A stretch of DNA of 45,602 nt from Bacteroides sp. CAG:530 (GCA_000434735.1 FR881182.1:2726-48327); one strand, 5' to 3'. Shown: positions 1 through 9,553, numbered from the stretch's first letter. A program made the numbers and translations. The notes: generated by a model not told the origin, from the letters alone.

Positions 1-1492
1 GGGTATCTAAGTCCATCACGATTTCGCAGATGCCATCGTTTTTAGTAGGTAATGAGAATGTCTTTACTTTTTTGCCAACACTAAAGCGGGTAGATTTATT
101 TATAGAATGATCTCTTAGGTTCAGCATCTCTGGTGATGGAGCTGATGCAAGATAGTATTGGCCATCGCTATAGCGGAACAGCGATAAGTCACGTGGTAGG
201 GTATTGGCACTACGGAATTGCATGGTCGGTATTTCGGCTGCATATTGCCAGTTGCTCATCCATCCTATTACGGTGCGACGTTTGTCGGGAGCGTCACTCC
301 AGCTAACTGTGGCGTAATGGTCTTTTCCGTAGTCCATCCATTTTGTGGGTATGTTTCCGTTGGCATCTGTGTCAGCCTTGAATGTCTTTCCGTCAAATTC
401 GCCTATGAAGTACTGTGTAGCACTTCCTCCTTGTATACCGCCGGGGTTGATGTTACACAGCAGAACCCACTTCTTTTCGCCGGTATTCGATACGTTAAGT
501 TGAAAGAGGTCGGGGCATTCCCACACGCCATCTTGTGCGCCGATTCCTTTGCCGAAACTGCTTTGCAGAGTCCATTGCTTCATGTTGGGCGAGGTAAAGA
601 TGAGCATTTCTTTTTCTAAAGCGTTAGCTAAGACCAATGTCCACTGCTTGCTCTCATTATTCCAAAACATATTGGGGTCGCGAGCTTCGCTCTCTAAAGT
701 CAGTACGGGGTTGGCTGGATAGGTTGTAAAAGTATTACCGCCATCAGTACTGTAGGCAAGACTCTGTATTTGGCTTACAGCTGCCGAGGTATACATAGCC
801 ACAATACTGTTTACACCGAAACCTGTACTGTTTGTGCTGTCTATGGCCGAGCTTCCGCTGAATATCATGCCCAGGCCATCGGGTTGAAGCGTCGCTTTGT
901 GATTTTCCCAATGAATAAGGTCGCGGCTGGTGCTATGTCCCCAAGAAAGATTTTGCCACTTCGAGCCGTAAGGATTCCATTGATAGCATAAATGCCATAC
1001 ACCATCTTTATACACCATTCCGTTAGGGTCGTTCATCCAACCATACAACGGTGTGTGATGATATGCCGGGCGATACTTTTCACGGTTTGTAACATCGAAT
1101 GTGTCGCTTACAGTAAAGTTTTTCCAACATGCGTCTCCTTTCGCTTCGCGTACAGTGGCACGGCTTTGCTTGGTGATGACATTAAGTAATAGGTTCTTCC
1201 CATTATATTCGGTAATATCGAGAGGTACTGTATAGTCTACCTTCGAGGTGGCGAGTCTTATATTGAGCGTGCGCTCCAGTTTTCCGTCAATTAGGACATT
1301 GACCGTAGCTTCTTCTGCCGATTCCTGTACAGGTATGCACAGATATTTACCTTGACCGTTTACTTCGATAAGTGTATTGTTTACTCCGAGGTGTTTTACT
1401 GTTACTCCGTTCTGCTCTTGTGCGGTAGAAGCAGCAGTTGCCAAGAAAGCAAAAGATAATAGCGTAAATGCGTCTTTTATTAATTTGTTCAT
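1..1492 (-). CDS. GH32 fructan hydrolase (levanase/inulinase/fructosidase type), 3' end cut by window edge
   Basis: Hydrolyses beta-fructosyl linkages in levan, inulin or sucrose. I translated the minus strand from the ATG at 1492-1490; 497 codons lie in the window with no stop, so the C-terminal beta-sandwich is cut off. Residues 1-25 form a signal peptide with no lipobox Cys, which suggests a periplasmic rather than surface-anchored enzyme. Residues about 27-130 look like the small N-terminal domain (DUF4980 type) found before GH32 in Bacteroides. The GH32 propeller then shows all three catalytic boxes: WMNDPNG with nucleophile D155, ARDP with transition-state Asp D272, and WECPD with acid/base E325. 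It is divergent from the sensor-regulator at 1685 and lies beside SusC/SusD, which fits a fructan PUL. Exo or endo action and levan or inulin preference cannot be read from the sequence. Confidence 0.93.
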   Translation of the reverse strand, partial: MNKLIKDAFTLLSFAFLATAASTAQEQNGVTVKHLGVNNTLIEVNGQGKYLCIPVQESAEEATVNVLIDGKLERTLNIRLATSKVDYTVPLDITEYNGKNLLLNVITKQSRATVREAKGDACWKNFTVSDTFDVTNREKYRPAYHHTPLYGWMNDPNGMVYKDGVWHLCYQWNPYGSKWQNLSWGHSTSRDLIHWENHKATLQPDGLGMIFSGSSAIDSTNSTGFGVNSIVAMYTSAAVSQIQSLAYSTDGGNTFTTYPANPVLTLESEARDPNMFWNNESKQWTLVLANALEKEMLIFTSPNMKQWTLQSSFGKGIGAQDGVWECPDLFQLNVSNTGEKKWVLLCNINPGGIQGGSATQYFIGEFDGKTFKADTDANGNIPTKWMDYGKDHYATVSWSDAPDKRRTVIGWMSNWQYAAEIPTMQFRSANTLPRDLSLFRYSDGQYYLASAPSPEMLNLRDHSINKSTRFSVGKKVKTFSLPTKNDGICEIVMDLDT

Positions 1493-1530
1493 AGCAGTAG
1501 TGTGTTTTTTATGGATTATTTTGTTTGCTG

Positions 1531-1538
1531 CAAATCTA
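1531..1538 (-). promoter_or_regulatory. -7 element of the GH32 gene
   Basis: On the minus strand this reads TAGATTTG, a full match to the Bacteroides -7 consensus TAnnTTTG, about 40 bases upstream of the GH32 ATG. No clear -33 TTTG is seen at the usual spacing, as expected for an activator-dependent promoter. Assignment rests on motif and position only. Confidence 0.4.
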
Positions 1539-1625
1539 TTGTATTGCTGTAAAATACGGTATGACTATTCGTGCAAACGCTATTGAATTTGTTGCACCAC
1601 ATCAAATTTATAGCATTATGCACTG

Positions 1626-1653
1626 TTTTTCATATTTTAAATCTCTATTTTTG
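1626..1653 (+). promoter_or_regulatory. Promoter of the hybrid two-component regulator
   Basis: A perfect TAnnTTTG element (TATTTTTG, 1646-1653) is preceded by a T-rich -33-like stretch around 1626-1630. It lies about 32 bases upstream of the regulator ATG. Confidence 0.45.
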
Positions 1654-1684
1654 ACACATGAAAAATCAATAACCTGTTTATGCC

Positions 1685-4411
1685 ATGAAAAACAGTATAT
1701 ATTTCCTCTTGTCTCTTTTGTTTGTTTGCCTTCTATGCGGCTGTCATGAAAAGAAAACATTCCGTATAGGAGTCTCTCAGTGCAGTTCTGACGACTGGCG
1801 CAACAAGTGTAATGATGAAATACAGCGCGAAATCATGTTTCACCCGGAAACATCGGTAGAGATACGCTCGGCCGATGACAGCAATGAGAAGCAGGCGGAT
1901 GATATCCGTTATTTTGTGCGGAATCATTTCGATATTATTATTTGTTCGCCCAATGAGGCGGATGCCATGACACCCGTAGTGAAAGAAGCATACGAATCGG
2001 GAATACCTATTATTATATTCGACCGCAACATTCATGGCGATAGCTATACCGCTTATATCGGTGTGGATAATTTCGGCATAGGCGAATCGGCCGCCCATTA
2101 CGCCCGCAATTTGATAGGCTATGGTGGAAAGGTTATTGAAATTTACGGTCGTTCAGGCTCTACGCCTGCCATTGAGCGTCATAATGGTTTCATGAAAGAG
2201 GCTGAACGTAGCGGATTACGATTGCTTGCTTCGGGATATGGCAATTGGGATTATGACGATGCGTCCGCAGTATGCGATTCTCTATACCTTATATATAAGG
2301 ATGCCGATTTGGTTTATGCGCATAACGACCGAATGGCAATAGCCGCCAGCGATGCTGCTCGCCGTCATGGATTGAAAGTGAAAGTAATCGGTATTGACGC
2401 TGCGCCCGAAATAGGACAACGTGCTGTAGCCGATGGTGTAATTGACGCTACATTCCTTTACCCCACAGAGGGTTATAGACTTGTGCGTACAGCTCTTGCT
2501 ATATTAAAAGGCCAGCCATACGAACGTCGGTCGGTTTTACCTCGGTCATCGGTGGTAGATAGTTCTAACGCCAATATTTTGTTGCTCCAGAATGAGACAT
2601 TAAAAGAAGAAACCAATAAGATAAAGATGCTGAAGCATCAGGTAGATGAATACTGGAGTCAGCATTCGGCGCAGACCACGCTGTTTTATTTCACTATAGC
2701 TTTTCTGTGCCTGTTGTTTGTTGTACTATTTCTCTTGCTTCACGCTTTTTGGCAGAGAAAGAAATACCAAACAGAACTTCAGGAGCAGAATCGTCAGCTC
2801 GAAGCGCAGCGAGATACTGAAAAGGCGTTGAACGAACAGCTGCTTATTGCTACGCAGTCTAAGCTGATGTTCTTTACTAACGTTTCGCACGACTTGCGTA
2901 CACCGCTTACGTTGATAGCCGATCCTCTTGAACAGTTGGCTGCATCTACTAATCTTACTTCACAGCAGAATATTCTTGTGCGCATTGCCAATAAAAACGT
3001 TCTGATATTGAAGCGCCTTATTAATCAGATACTCGACTTCCGTAAATACGAGAACGGAAAGCTCGACCTTCATTTGCAGGAAGCCGCTTTTGCTCCGTTG
3101 GTTCGCGAATGGGCTGAGGCGTTTAACGTCAGTGCACGTAAACATGATATTACCCTTGCCATTAATCTTGATATAGCCGATGACTTTTCTCTCGCTATCG
3201 ACATAGAGAAGATGGAGCGCATTTTCTTCAATCTGCTGTCTAACGCCTTTAAATATACACCGCAGAACGGAAAGATAACTTTCGCCTGTGCTGCTACAGA
3301 TACAGATTTGGTGTTCTCTGTGAAAGATACGGGAAAGGGCATTAGCAGTGAGGATATAAAAAACATCTTCACGCGCTTTTATCAAGTTGATAAAGTTAAT
3401 CCGCAAGGTTCTGGCATAGGATTGGCGTTGGTTAAGGCATTTGTAGAACTTCATGGAGGTATCATTACGGCAGAGAGCGAGTTAGGTAAAGGCTCTACAT
3501 TTACCGTTACATTACCTATACACCATGTAGAAAATAGTGATAACATAAAAACAGCAGATACCGAAAAGATTGAAACTCCGCTGATTACAGAATCGGATGT
3601 AGATGCTGAACTCGACACTATAGAACAAGAAAATGCCGCCATTCGTCCTGACGCTCCGTTGCTGTTGGTTATTGACGACAATGAAGATATACGCCGCATG
3701 ATTACCGTACTTATGGGCAAGGATTACAACGTGATATCTGCCTCTAACGGAAAAGAAGGGCTGTCTTTGGCCGCCAAGCATGTGCCCGATGTCATTATCT
3801 GCGATGTGATGATGCCTGTGATGGACGGATTGGAATGTTGTCGCCACCTTAAGGAAGAAGTTTCTACTTCGCACATCCCGGTGTTGATGTTGACCGCTTG
3901 CTCGCTCGACGAACAACGTGCGCAAGGCTACGACAGCGGAGCCGATGGCTATTTGTCGAAGCCTTTCAGCAGTGCGGTGCTGAAATCTCGCTGTCGTAAT
4001 CTTATTGAAAACCGTAAACGTATCCGCAATGCGGAGATTGACAAGCCCACAATAACGCAAGCCGAAACAAACTCGTCAGTGCTCGACATGGAAAACAAGT
4101 TTTACGCACGCTTCTTGGAGATTGTCAATGCCGAGATGGGCAATCCAGAGTTAAATGTAGACCAATTGGCAGCCAAGATGGGATTAGGACGTTCGCAATT
4201 CTATCGCAAGATAAAGGCTCTTACTAATTATTCGCCAGTAGAATTGCTCCGCAACCTGCGTTTGAAAAAATCGCGCGAGTTGCTGCTTACCACCGATAAA
4301 TCTATCAGCGAGATAGCTTACGAGGTAGGCTTCTCGGCTCCTGCTTACTTCACCCGTTGTTATCGTGAAGCCTTTGGCGAAACACCTACTGACAGAAGAA
4401 GTAAGATATGA
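1685..4411 (+). CDS. Hybrid two-component system sensor-regulator with LacI-type periplasmic sugar-binding domain
   Basis: One-protein sensor and transcription activator of a PUL, 908 aa. The N-terminus is a signal sequence ending L-C-G-C (C20), which resembles a lipobox. Residues about 25-300 are a periplasmic binding protein fold of the ribose/LacI type. A transmembrane segment lies at about 333-357, followed by a coiled coil. The histidine kinase core has FFTNVSHDLRTPL with H402, the N box around N520, and G boxes DTGKGI and GSGIGLAL. The receiver has acceptor D707 and K759. An AraC-type DNA-binding domain with two helix-turn-helix motifs fills residues about 815-905. This is the layout of the fructose-sensing regulator BT1754 of B. 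thetaiotaomicron. Together with the adjacent GH32 gene it suggests a fructose or fructan signal, but the ligand is inference. Confidence 0.95.
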   Translation: MKNSIYFLLSLLFVCLLCGCHEKKTFRIGVSQCSSDDWRNKCNDEIQREIMFHPETSVEIRSADDSNEKQADDIRYFVRNHFDIIICSPNEADAMTPVVKEAYESGIPIIIFDRNIHGDSYTAYIGVDNFGIGESAAHYARNLIGYGGKVIEIYGRSGSTPAIERHNGFMKEAERSGLRLLASGYGNWDYDDASAVCDSLYLIYKDADLVYAHNDRMAIAASDAARRHGLKVKVIGIDAAPEIGQRAVADGVIDATFLYPTEGYRLVRTALAILKGQPYERRSVLPRSSVVDSSNANILLLQNETLKEETNKIKMLKHQVDEYWSQHSAQTTLFYFTIAFLCLLFVVLFLLLHAFWQRKKYQTELQEQNRQLEAQRDTEKALNEQLLIATQSKLMFFTNVSHDLRTPLTLIADPLEQLAASTNLTSQQNILVRIANKNVLILKRLINQILDFRKYENGKLDLHLQEAAFAPLVREWAEAFNVSARKHDITLAINLDIADDFSLAIDIEKMERIFFNLLSNAFKYTPQNGKITFACAATDTDLVFSVKDTGKGISSEDIKNIFTRFYQVDKVNPQGSGIGLALVKAFVELHGGIITAESELGKGSTFTVTLPIHHVENSDNIKTADTEKIETPLITESDVDAELDTIEQENAAIRPDAPLLLVIDDNEDIRRMITVLMGKDYNVISASNGKEGLSLAAKHVPDVIICDVMMPVMDGLECCRHLKEEVSTSHIPVLMLTACSLDEQRAQGYDSGADGYLSKPFSSAVLKSRCRNLIENRKRIRNAEIDKPTITQAETNSSVLDMENKFYARFLEIVNAEMGNPELNVDQLAAKMGLGRSQFYRKIKALTNYSPVELLRNLRLKKSRELLLTTDKSISEIAYEVGFSAPAYFTRCYREAFGETPTDRRSKI

Positions 4412-4467
4412 TGAATCAAAAAACGAGTAACGGAACGCTTTGACGTAAGATGATTAGTAAAAACTGT

Positions 4468-4516
4468 GCATAACCTATTAAGAATTGTGCTTTGCCCGAG
4501 TTTTAATAGGCTATGC
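4468..4516. repeat. Imperfect inverted repeat between regulator and susC
   Basis: GCATAACCTATTAA (4468-4481) pairs with 4503-4516 with one mismatch across a 21-base spacer. It could be a leader hairpin or an operator for the regulator. No T-run follows, so it is not a canonical terminator. Confidence 0.4.
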
Positions 4517-4550
4517 AACATAAGTGATAGATAGCTTGTGTATTTCATTT

Positions 4551-4558
4551 CATATTTG
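4551..4558 (+). promoter_or_regulatory. Probable -7 element of susC/susD (fructan PUL)
   Basis: CATATTTG matches TAnnTTTG at seven of eight positions and lies 30 bases before the chosen susC ATG. No good -33 box is visible, which fits dependence on the adjacent activator. Confidence 0.35.
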
Positions 4559-4588
4559 CAGCAGAAAAACATCTCAAAAAATTGTAAT

Positions 4589-7500
4589 ATGAAGAAAAAC
4601 ATTCTAAGCACGCTTCTGCTATGTATCATGGCAATTGCATTAAAAGCTCAGACGTTAACAGTGAAAGGTACGGTAGTATCTGCTACCGATTCAGAACCGC
4701 TGATTGGCGTAAGTGTAGTTTCAAGTACTAACAGCTCATTAGGAGCAACTACAGATCTTGATGGTAATTTTACTATCAGTGTTCCTACAGGCAGTAGTTT
4801 GGTATTCTCTTATATCGGTTTTGCTACAACAACATTAAAAGCAGCTCCGCAAATGAAGGTATCTCTGAAAGAAGATACTGAAATGATAGACGAAGTGGTA
4901 GTAGTGGGATATTCTACAGAAAAGAAGTCCGACCTTACCGGTTCAGTTTCTGTAGTAAAGATGAAAGATGTGGCAGACACCCCTACAGGTAACGTCATTC
5001 AGTCGTTGCAAGGACGTGTAGCTGGTATGAACGTTACTACCGACGGAACCCCCGGTGGTCTTAGCACAAGCACTTCTATTCGTGGCGCATCTTCTTTCCG
5101 TAGCGATGCCAACGGTCCGCTTTATGTTATTGACGGTGTGATGACTCGTGAAAATCCGGGTACCATTATTAATAGCAACGATGTAGAATCTATCCAAGTA
5201 TTGAAAGATGCGGCTTCGGCTTCTATCTACGGAGCACAGGCTGCCAACGGCGTTATCATTATCACTACTAAGAGAGCTAAGAAAGGCGAAGCTCATGTAA
5301 CTTTCGATGCAACATATACTCTACAGACTTATCAGAGCGGACTTGATTTGCTCGATGCTTATCAGTGGGGCGATGTTTATTGGTCGGCATATAAATATGC
5401 GCACGCTGGGGCTACTCCTTCGTCTTCTGTATACGGTAGTGGCGCTAAAGCACAACTCCAAACCTATAAAAACTTGAATGGTGCTGATGTCACTCCTCAG
5501 ACTACTGATTGGGAAGATGTTATTCACCGTACAGCATTGATGCAGACTTACAGCGTAGGATTGCAAAAAGGAACTGAAAACGGCTCTTCTTCTTTATCGT
5601 TGAGCTTCCTCGATCATGACGGTGTTGTTAAAGGTACCGACTTTCAACGTGTAAATACTCGCTTTGGTAGCGACTACGGTTTCCTTAACAATCGTCTTAA
5701 AGCGGGCGGTAATGTAGCGGTAAACTGGTGGAAAGCCCACTATATGCCTGATGGCGCTGAAGAAAATGTTGTGAAGCAACATCCTGCCAAGGCTGTGTAC
5801 GACTCAGAAGGTGTATTTGTAGATCAAATAAACGATGTACTGGGCGATGCTCCAAATATGATGCGAGTAATAGAAAACAGCAAAAATAACAAGAATGAGT
5901 ATTGGCGTGTATTTGGTAATGCTTATTTGCAGATAGAGCCTGTAAAGAACTTGATACTGAAGACTAACTTTGGTGTAAACTACTATAATCAAACAATAAA
6001 GACTTTTGAACCGGCTTGGCTGCGCGATCCAGTTAACAAGCTTACACAATCTACAGGAAAGAACGTAGACTGGGTGTGGACAAACACTGCACAATACAAC
6101 ATAGACTTTTTAGACAAGCACTCTTTTATGGCTTTGGCTGGTTTCGAAAGCAAAAGATATCATAACGAAAGCTTCTTTGGATACGGTACAGGCTTGCAGC
6201 TTGAGGATAAAGATTATATATACCTTGGCAACGTTACCGCCAATAAGAATGTTGGAGCTGGAGCGTCTAACTACTCTATGACTTCTATTTTTGGTAAGTT
6301 GAACTATACTTATGATGAGAAATACCTTCTGTCGTTTACTATTCGTCGTGATGCTTCTTCACGTTTGTCTAGCGATAACAATTACGATTGGTTCCCATCA
6401 GTATCTGCCGGTTGGCGTATCTCACGCGAGAAGTTCATGGCAGGTGCAAGCAGTTGGCTTTCAGATTTGAAGCTCCGTGCTTCTTGGGGTATCAATGGTA
6501 ATGACCTTATTGACAATGAAGCCTTTTATTCCAAGTATTTGATGAGCCTTGACCGTGGTAGTTACAACATGAGCGGTGATGGTAAAAAACTTTCTCCGGG
6601 CGCTTATCGTATCCGTAATACCAATCCTGACTTGAGATGGGAAAAGACCTATCAGACCAATGTAGGTATCGATGCTGCGTTCCTTAACAACCGTTTGGGA
6701 GTTTCATTCGACTATTTCTACAAGAACACTAAAGATATGTTGGTAGAGAAGCCTTATATCGCTACCATCGGAGAAGGTGGATATTGCTGGTATAACGGTG
6801 GAGAAATGACCAATAAGGGTTTTGAAGGACAGATTAACTGGCGCGACCGTATTGGTAAAGAATTTAATTATGAAATAGGATTTAACGTTACCGTATCAAA
6901 GAATAAAGTAACAGAGTTACTCGATGATATATATTATTCTTACGGTGGAGGTTATTCAGGACATTCTCTTGTAGGACAGTCATTAGGCTCATGGATGGGA
7001 TTCAAGACAGACGGTGTATTCCATTCTCAGGCAGAAGTAGACGAATATTGCGAAAAATATAAAGTAGAGTTCGGAAAACCAGGAGTAGGACGTGTTAAAT
7101 ACGTAGATACAGACGGTAATGGAGTTATCAACTATAACGATCGTACATGGTTAGGATGCGACTTGCCTAAAGCTCAGTTCGGTTTGACACTCGGAGCACA
7201 ATGGAAAGGATTTGACTTGAATATGTTTTTCTCTTCTATTATCCGCGATGCATTCAATAACTCTAAGTACTATACAGACTTATTCCAATGTTGGAACGGA
7301 AACCACGGCACACGTCTTCTTGATGCAGCTGCCGCTTACGATAAATTCCTTGAAACCGGTTATTACGACTGCGATACGCCAGCTCCTACTACCGATAACT
7401 CAAACAACGAGAACGAAGTATCTGAGTTCCATATAGAAAACGGGTCGTTCCTTCGACTCAAGACCCTCACTCTGGGCTACACTTTGCCTCAAACGCTGCG

Positions 7501-7651
7501 TAATAAGCTGAAGTTGCAAAATGCCCGTATCTATTTGCAGGGACAGAATTTGTTTACTGTCACTGGTTATAAAGGGGCAGACCCAGAAGGATTGGGATAT
7601 CCTTACGCATTGCCTAAGCAGTTTACTGTAGGTATTCAGTTTGGATTCTGA
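4589..7651 (+). CDS. SusC-like TonB-dependent outer membrane transporter (fructan PUL)
   Basis: Imports oligosaccharides across the outer membrane with its SusD partner, powered by TonB. I chose the ATG at 4589 (1020 aa) over an in-frame one at 4538, because translation from 4589 begins directly with a signal peptide (MKKNILSTLLLC ... ALKAQ) while 4538 would add 17 residues overlapping the likely promoter. After the signal come a carboxypeptidase-regulatory-like beta domain (about residues 23-100), the TonB-box region IDEVVVVGYS, the plug with the SIRGASSFR and YVIDGV motifs, and a large beta-barrel ending in an aromatic residue (VGIQFGF). It has no STN domain, consistent with control by the hybrid two-component system rather than by a sigma/anti-sigma pair. 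Its substrate is inferred from the GH32 neighbour. Confidence 0.95.
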   Translation: MKKNILSTLLLCIMAIALKAQTLTVKGTVVSATDSEPLIGVSVVSSTNSSLGATTDLDGNFTISVPTGSSLVFSYIGFATTTLKAAPQMKVSLKEDTEMIDEVVVVGYSTEKKSDLTGSVSVVKMKDVADTPTGNVIQSLQGRVAGMNVTTDGTPGGLSTSTSIRGASSFRSDANGPLYVIDGVMTRENPGTIINSNDVESIQVLKDAASASIYGAQAANGVIIITTKRAKKGEAHVTFDATYTLQTYQSGLDLLDAYQWGDVYWSAYKYAHAGATPSSSVYGSGAKAQLQTYKNLNGADVTPQTTDWEDVIHRTALMQTYSVGLQKGTENGSSSLSLSFLDHDGVVKGTDFQRVNTRFGSDYGFLNNRLKAGGNVAVNWWKAHYMPDGAEENVVKQHPAKAVYDSEGVFVDQINDVLGDAPNMMRVIENSKNNKNEYWRVFGNAYLQIEPVKNLILKTNFGVNYYNQTIKTFEPAWLRDPVNKLTQSTGKNVDWVWTNTAQYNIDFLDKHSFMALAGFESKRYHNESFFGYGTGLQLEDKDYIYLGNVTANKNVGAGASNYSMTSIFGKLNYTYDEKYLLSFTIRRDASSRLSSDNNYDWFPSVSAGWRISREKFMAGASSWLSDLKLRASWGINGNDLIDNEAFYSKYLMSLDRGSYNMSGDGKKLSPGAYRIRNTNPDLRWEKTYQTNVGIDAAFLNNRLGVSFDYFYKNTKDMLVEKPYIATIGEGGYCWYNGGEMTNKGFEGQINWRDRIGKEFNYEIGFNVTVSKNKVTELLDDIYYSYGGGYSGHSLVGQSLGSWMGFKTDGVFHSQAEVDEYCEKYKVEFGKPGVGRVKYVDTDGNGVINYNDRTWLGCDLPKAQFGLTLGAQWKGFDLNMFFSSIIRDAFNNSKYYTDLFQCWNGNHGTRLLDAAAAYDKFLETGYYDCDTPAPTTDNSNNENEVSEFHIENGSFLRLKTLTLGYTLPQTLRNKLKLQNARIYLQGQNLFTVTGYKGADPEGLGYPYALPKQFTVGIQFGF

Positions 7652-7695
7652 TTCTTTTAGACATAACGATTTTAATATTAAAAACTAGAACTATT

Positions 7696-9462
7696 ATGAA
7701 ACTCAGAAATATATTTTTCGTACTGTCATGTGCCATGTTGTCTACTGGTTGTGGTGACGATTTCTTGGTGAACAAACCGCAAGGCAGTCTTACCGACGGT
7801 GTAATGAACTCTACTCAGTCTATTGATTTGCTGGTCAATGCAGCTTATGCAGGTCTTTATGGATTTACTAACGAACAAAGCGACCCGTGGGTACGTCCTA
7901 TGACAAACTGGAGCTTTGGTGAGGTTCGTTCAGACAATGCATATAAAGGAGGTGGCGGTGAAAGCGACTTATGGGATGTTCATGCCATGGAAACTTTCCA
8001 AGTGCAAGCTAACAACGGTAATCTAGATAGTAAGTGGTTTAACCTTTACAGCCTCATATCTCGTTGTCAGTCAGCTCTTCGTGCTTTGAATAATGCCACC
8101 GACAGTGAAGTGAAAGAACGTGCTTCGCGTATAGCCGAGGTGAAGGTGCTTCGCGCTCACTTCTACTTTGAGTTAGTACGTCTTTTCAATAAGATTCCGT
8201 ATATGGACGAGAATCTGCCTAATGCCGAATACGTTAATGTGCCAAACGATGAGTTTACCCGCGATCAGCACTTGGCACGTATAGCATCCGACCTGATGGA
8301 TGCAGCCGAGAATTTGCCCGACAGTCAGTCGGAACCAGGACGTATCAATCGTAATATTGCCCTTGCCTATGCGGCAAAAGTGAAATTATATCAGGCTTAT
8401 GAGCAAGACGAGAATACTCACGCTGTAGTCAATATCAACAAAGACTTGTTGCGTGAAGTGGTAAATCTTATAGACCAAGTACAAGGTTACGATCTTTTGC
8501 CCGATTTTCAGGGACTTGACTTGATAGCCAATGAGAATGGAAAGGAATCTGTATTCGAAGTGCAATATTCTATGAACGATGGTTCTTCTGATGCCGGACG
8601 TATCAATTGGAGCAACCTTTTGAATTCTCCTGGAGGTAACAGCCCTTATCACGGCGATGGATTCTTCCTTCCTTCGCAAGACCTTATAAATGCATATCAG
8701 ACAGACGAAAACGGCTTGCCGGTATTCGATTATCAGTCTCGCCCCGATTATGCTAAGGTAACATTCGTTGATGATGATACTCAGACATTGAGCAATACAG
8801 AACCTAATGTAGACCCGCGCCTCGACTTTGTAGTAGGTCGTCCTACTATTACTTATAAGACTTACACTGAAACTCCTTGTCAGTCTTGGGTTCGCGACCG
8901 TGGCGTATATGGTCATAACTGCGCTAAACGCTTCTGGGTATCTCCAGAATCATCTGACATGTTCCAAGGATGGCCTTGGGGAGCATCGGGCCTTAACTGG
9001 AAAATCATTCGCTATGCCGATTTATTGCTTTACAAGGCTGAGGCGCTGATTGAAATAGGTGAAAACTTAGACGAAGCACGCGAACTTATAAACCGTGTTC
9101 GCCAGCGTGCCATGAATAGTGCTTATGTAAAAGACTTCAACGATCCATCTAAAGATGCTGCCAATTATAAGATTGGTCTCTATCCATCGGAAGGATGGAC
9201 ACAGAGTTATGCTCGCCAAGCCCTACGCACAGAGATGCGTCTTGAAAAAGCCCTCGAAGGAGAACGTTATTTTGACTTGGTACGTTGGGGTATTGCTAAA
9301 AATGTGATGAATAATTATTTTAAAGCCGAAAAAGATAACCGCATTTATTATAAGACTGCCACTTTTAAGGATGGTGAAGAGTATTTCCCTATTCCTGTGA
9401 CACAGTATAATTTCTCTCTTGGGAAATATACGCAGAATCCAGGTTATCCTGCATTTAAGTAA
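7696..9462 (+). CDS. SusD-like glycan-binding lipoprotein (fructan PUL)
   Basis: Surface lipoprotein that caps the SusC barrel and binds the glycan; 588 aa. The signal peptide ends L-S-T-G-C with the lipidated Cys at position 19, followed by acidic GDD, a surface-export-like context. The body has the SusD/RagB features: an N-terminal segment with VNKPQGSLTDG, the TPR-like helix RVLRAHFYFELVRLF (present as KVLRAHFYFELVRLF), and a C-terminal ALEGERYFDLVRWG motif and PIPVTQYN ending. It begins 44 bases after susC and is followed by a strong terminator, so susC-susD form a two-gene unit in this window. Confidence 0.95.
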   Translation: MKLRNIFFVLSCAMLSTGCGDDFLVNKPQGSLTDGVMNSTQSIDLLVNAAYAGLYGFTNEQSDPWVRPMTNWSFGEVRSDNAYKGGGGESDLWDVHAMETFQVQANNGNLDSKWFNLYSLISRCQSALRALNNATDSEVKERASRIAEVKVLRAHFYFELVRLFNKIPYMDENLPNAEYVNVPNDEFTRDQHLARIASDLMDAAENLPDSQSEPGRINRNIALAYAAKVKLYQAYEQDENTHAVVNINKDLLREVVNLIDQVQGYDLLPDFQGLDLIANENGKESVFEVQYSMNDGSSDAGRINWSNLLNSPGGNSPYHGDGFFLPSQDLINAYQTDENGLPVFDYQSRPDYAKVTFVDDDTQTLSNTEPNVDPRLDFVVGRPTITYKTYTETPCQSWVRDRGVYGHNCAKRFWVSPESSDMFQGWPWGASGLNWKIIRYADLLLYKAEALIEIGENLDEARELINRVRQRAMNSAYVKDFNDPSKDAANYKIGLYPSEGWTQSYARQALRTEMRLEKALEGERYFDLVRWGIAKNVMNNYFKAEKDNRIYYKTATFKDGEEYFPIPVTQYNFSLGKYTQNPGYPAFK

Positions 9463-9491
9463 AGGTGTTTAAATTGATATATTAGGTGGTG

Positions 9492-9550
9492 AACTTCATT
9501 AAAGTCGTTTTGCATCGGTAGATGCAAGATGGCTTTGATGAAGTTTTTTT
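9492..9550 (+). terminator. Very long terminator hairpin after the fructan susC-susD unit
   Basis: Arms 9492-9516 and 9521-9545 pair over 25 consecutive positions, counting a few G-U pairs, around the tetraloop GGTA. A run of T follows at 9544-9550. The stem is much longer than a usual intrinsic terminator. Confidence 0.85.
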
Positions 9551-9553
9551 ATG

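Noticed and set aside
218..1189. Three plus-strand ORFs opposite the left-edge gene (133, 73 and 65 codons).
   Set aside because: They are antisense shadows of the GH32 gene, which has a continuous frame with all catalytic boxes on the minus strand.
9492..9550. Membership of the dus-upstream hairpin in the palindromic repeat family at 27.4 and 44.7 kb.
   Set aside because: They share only the short string AAAGTCGT; the ends and internal palindromes differ.
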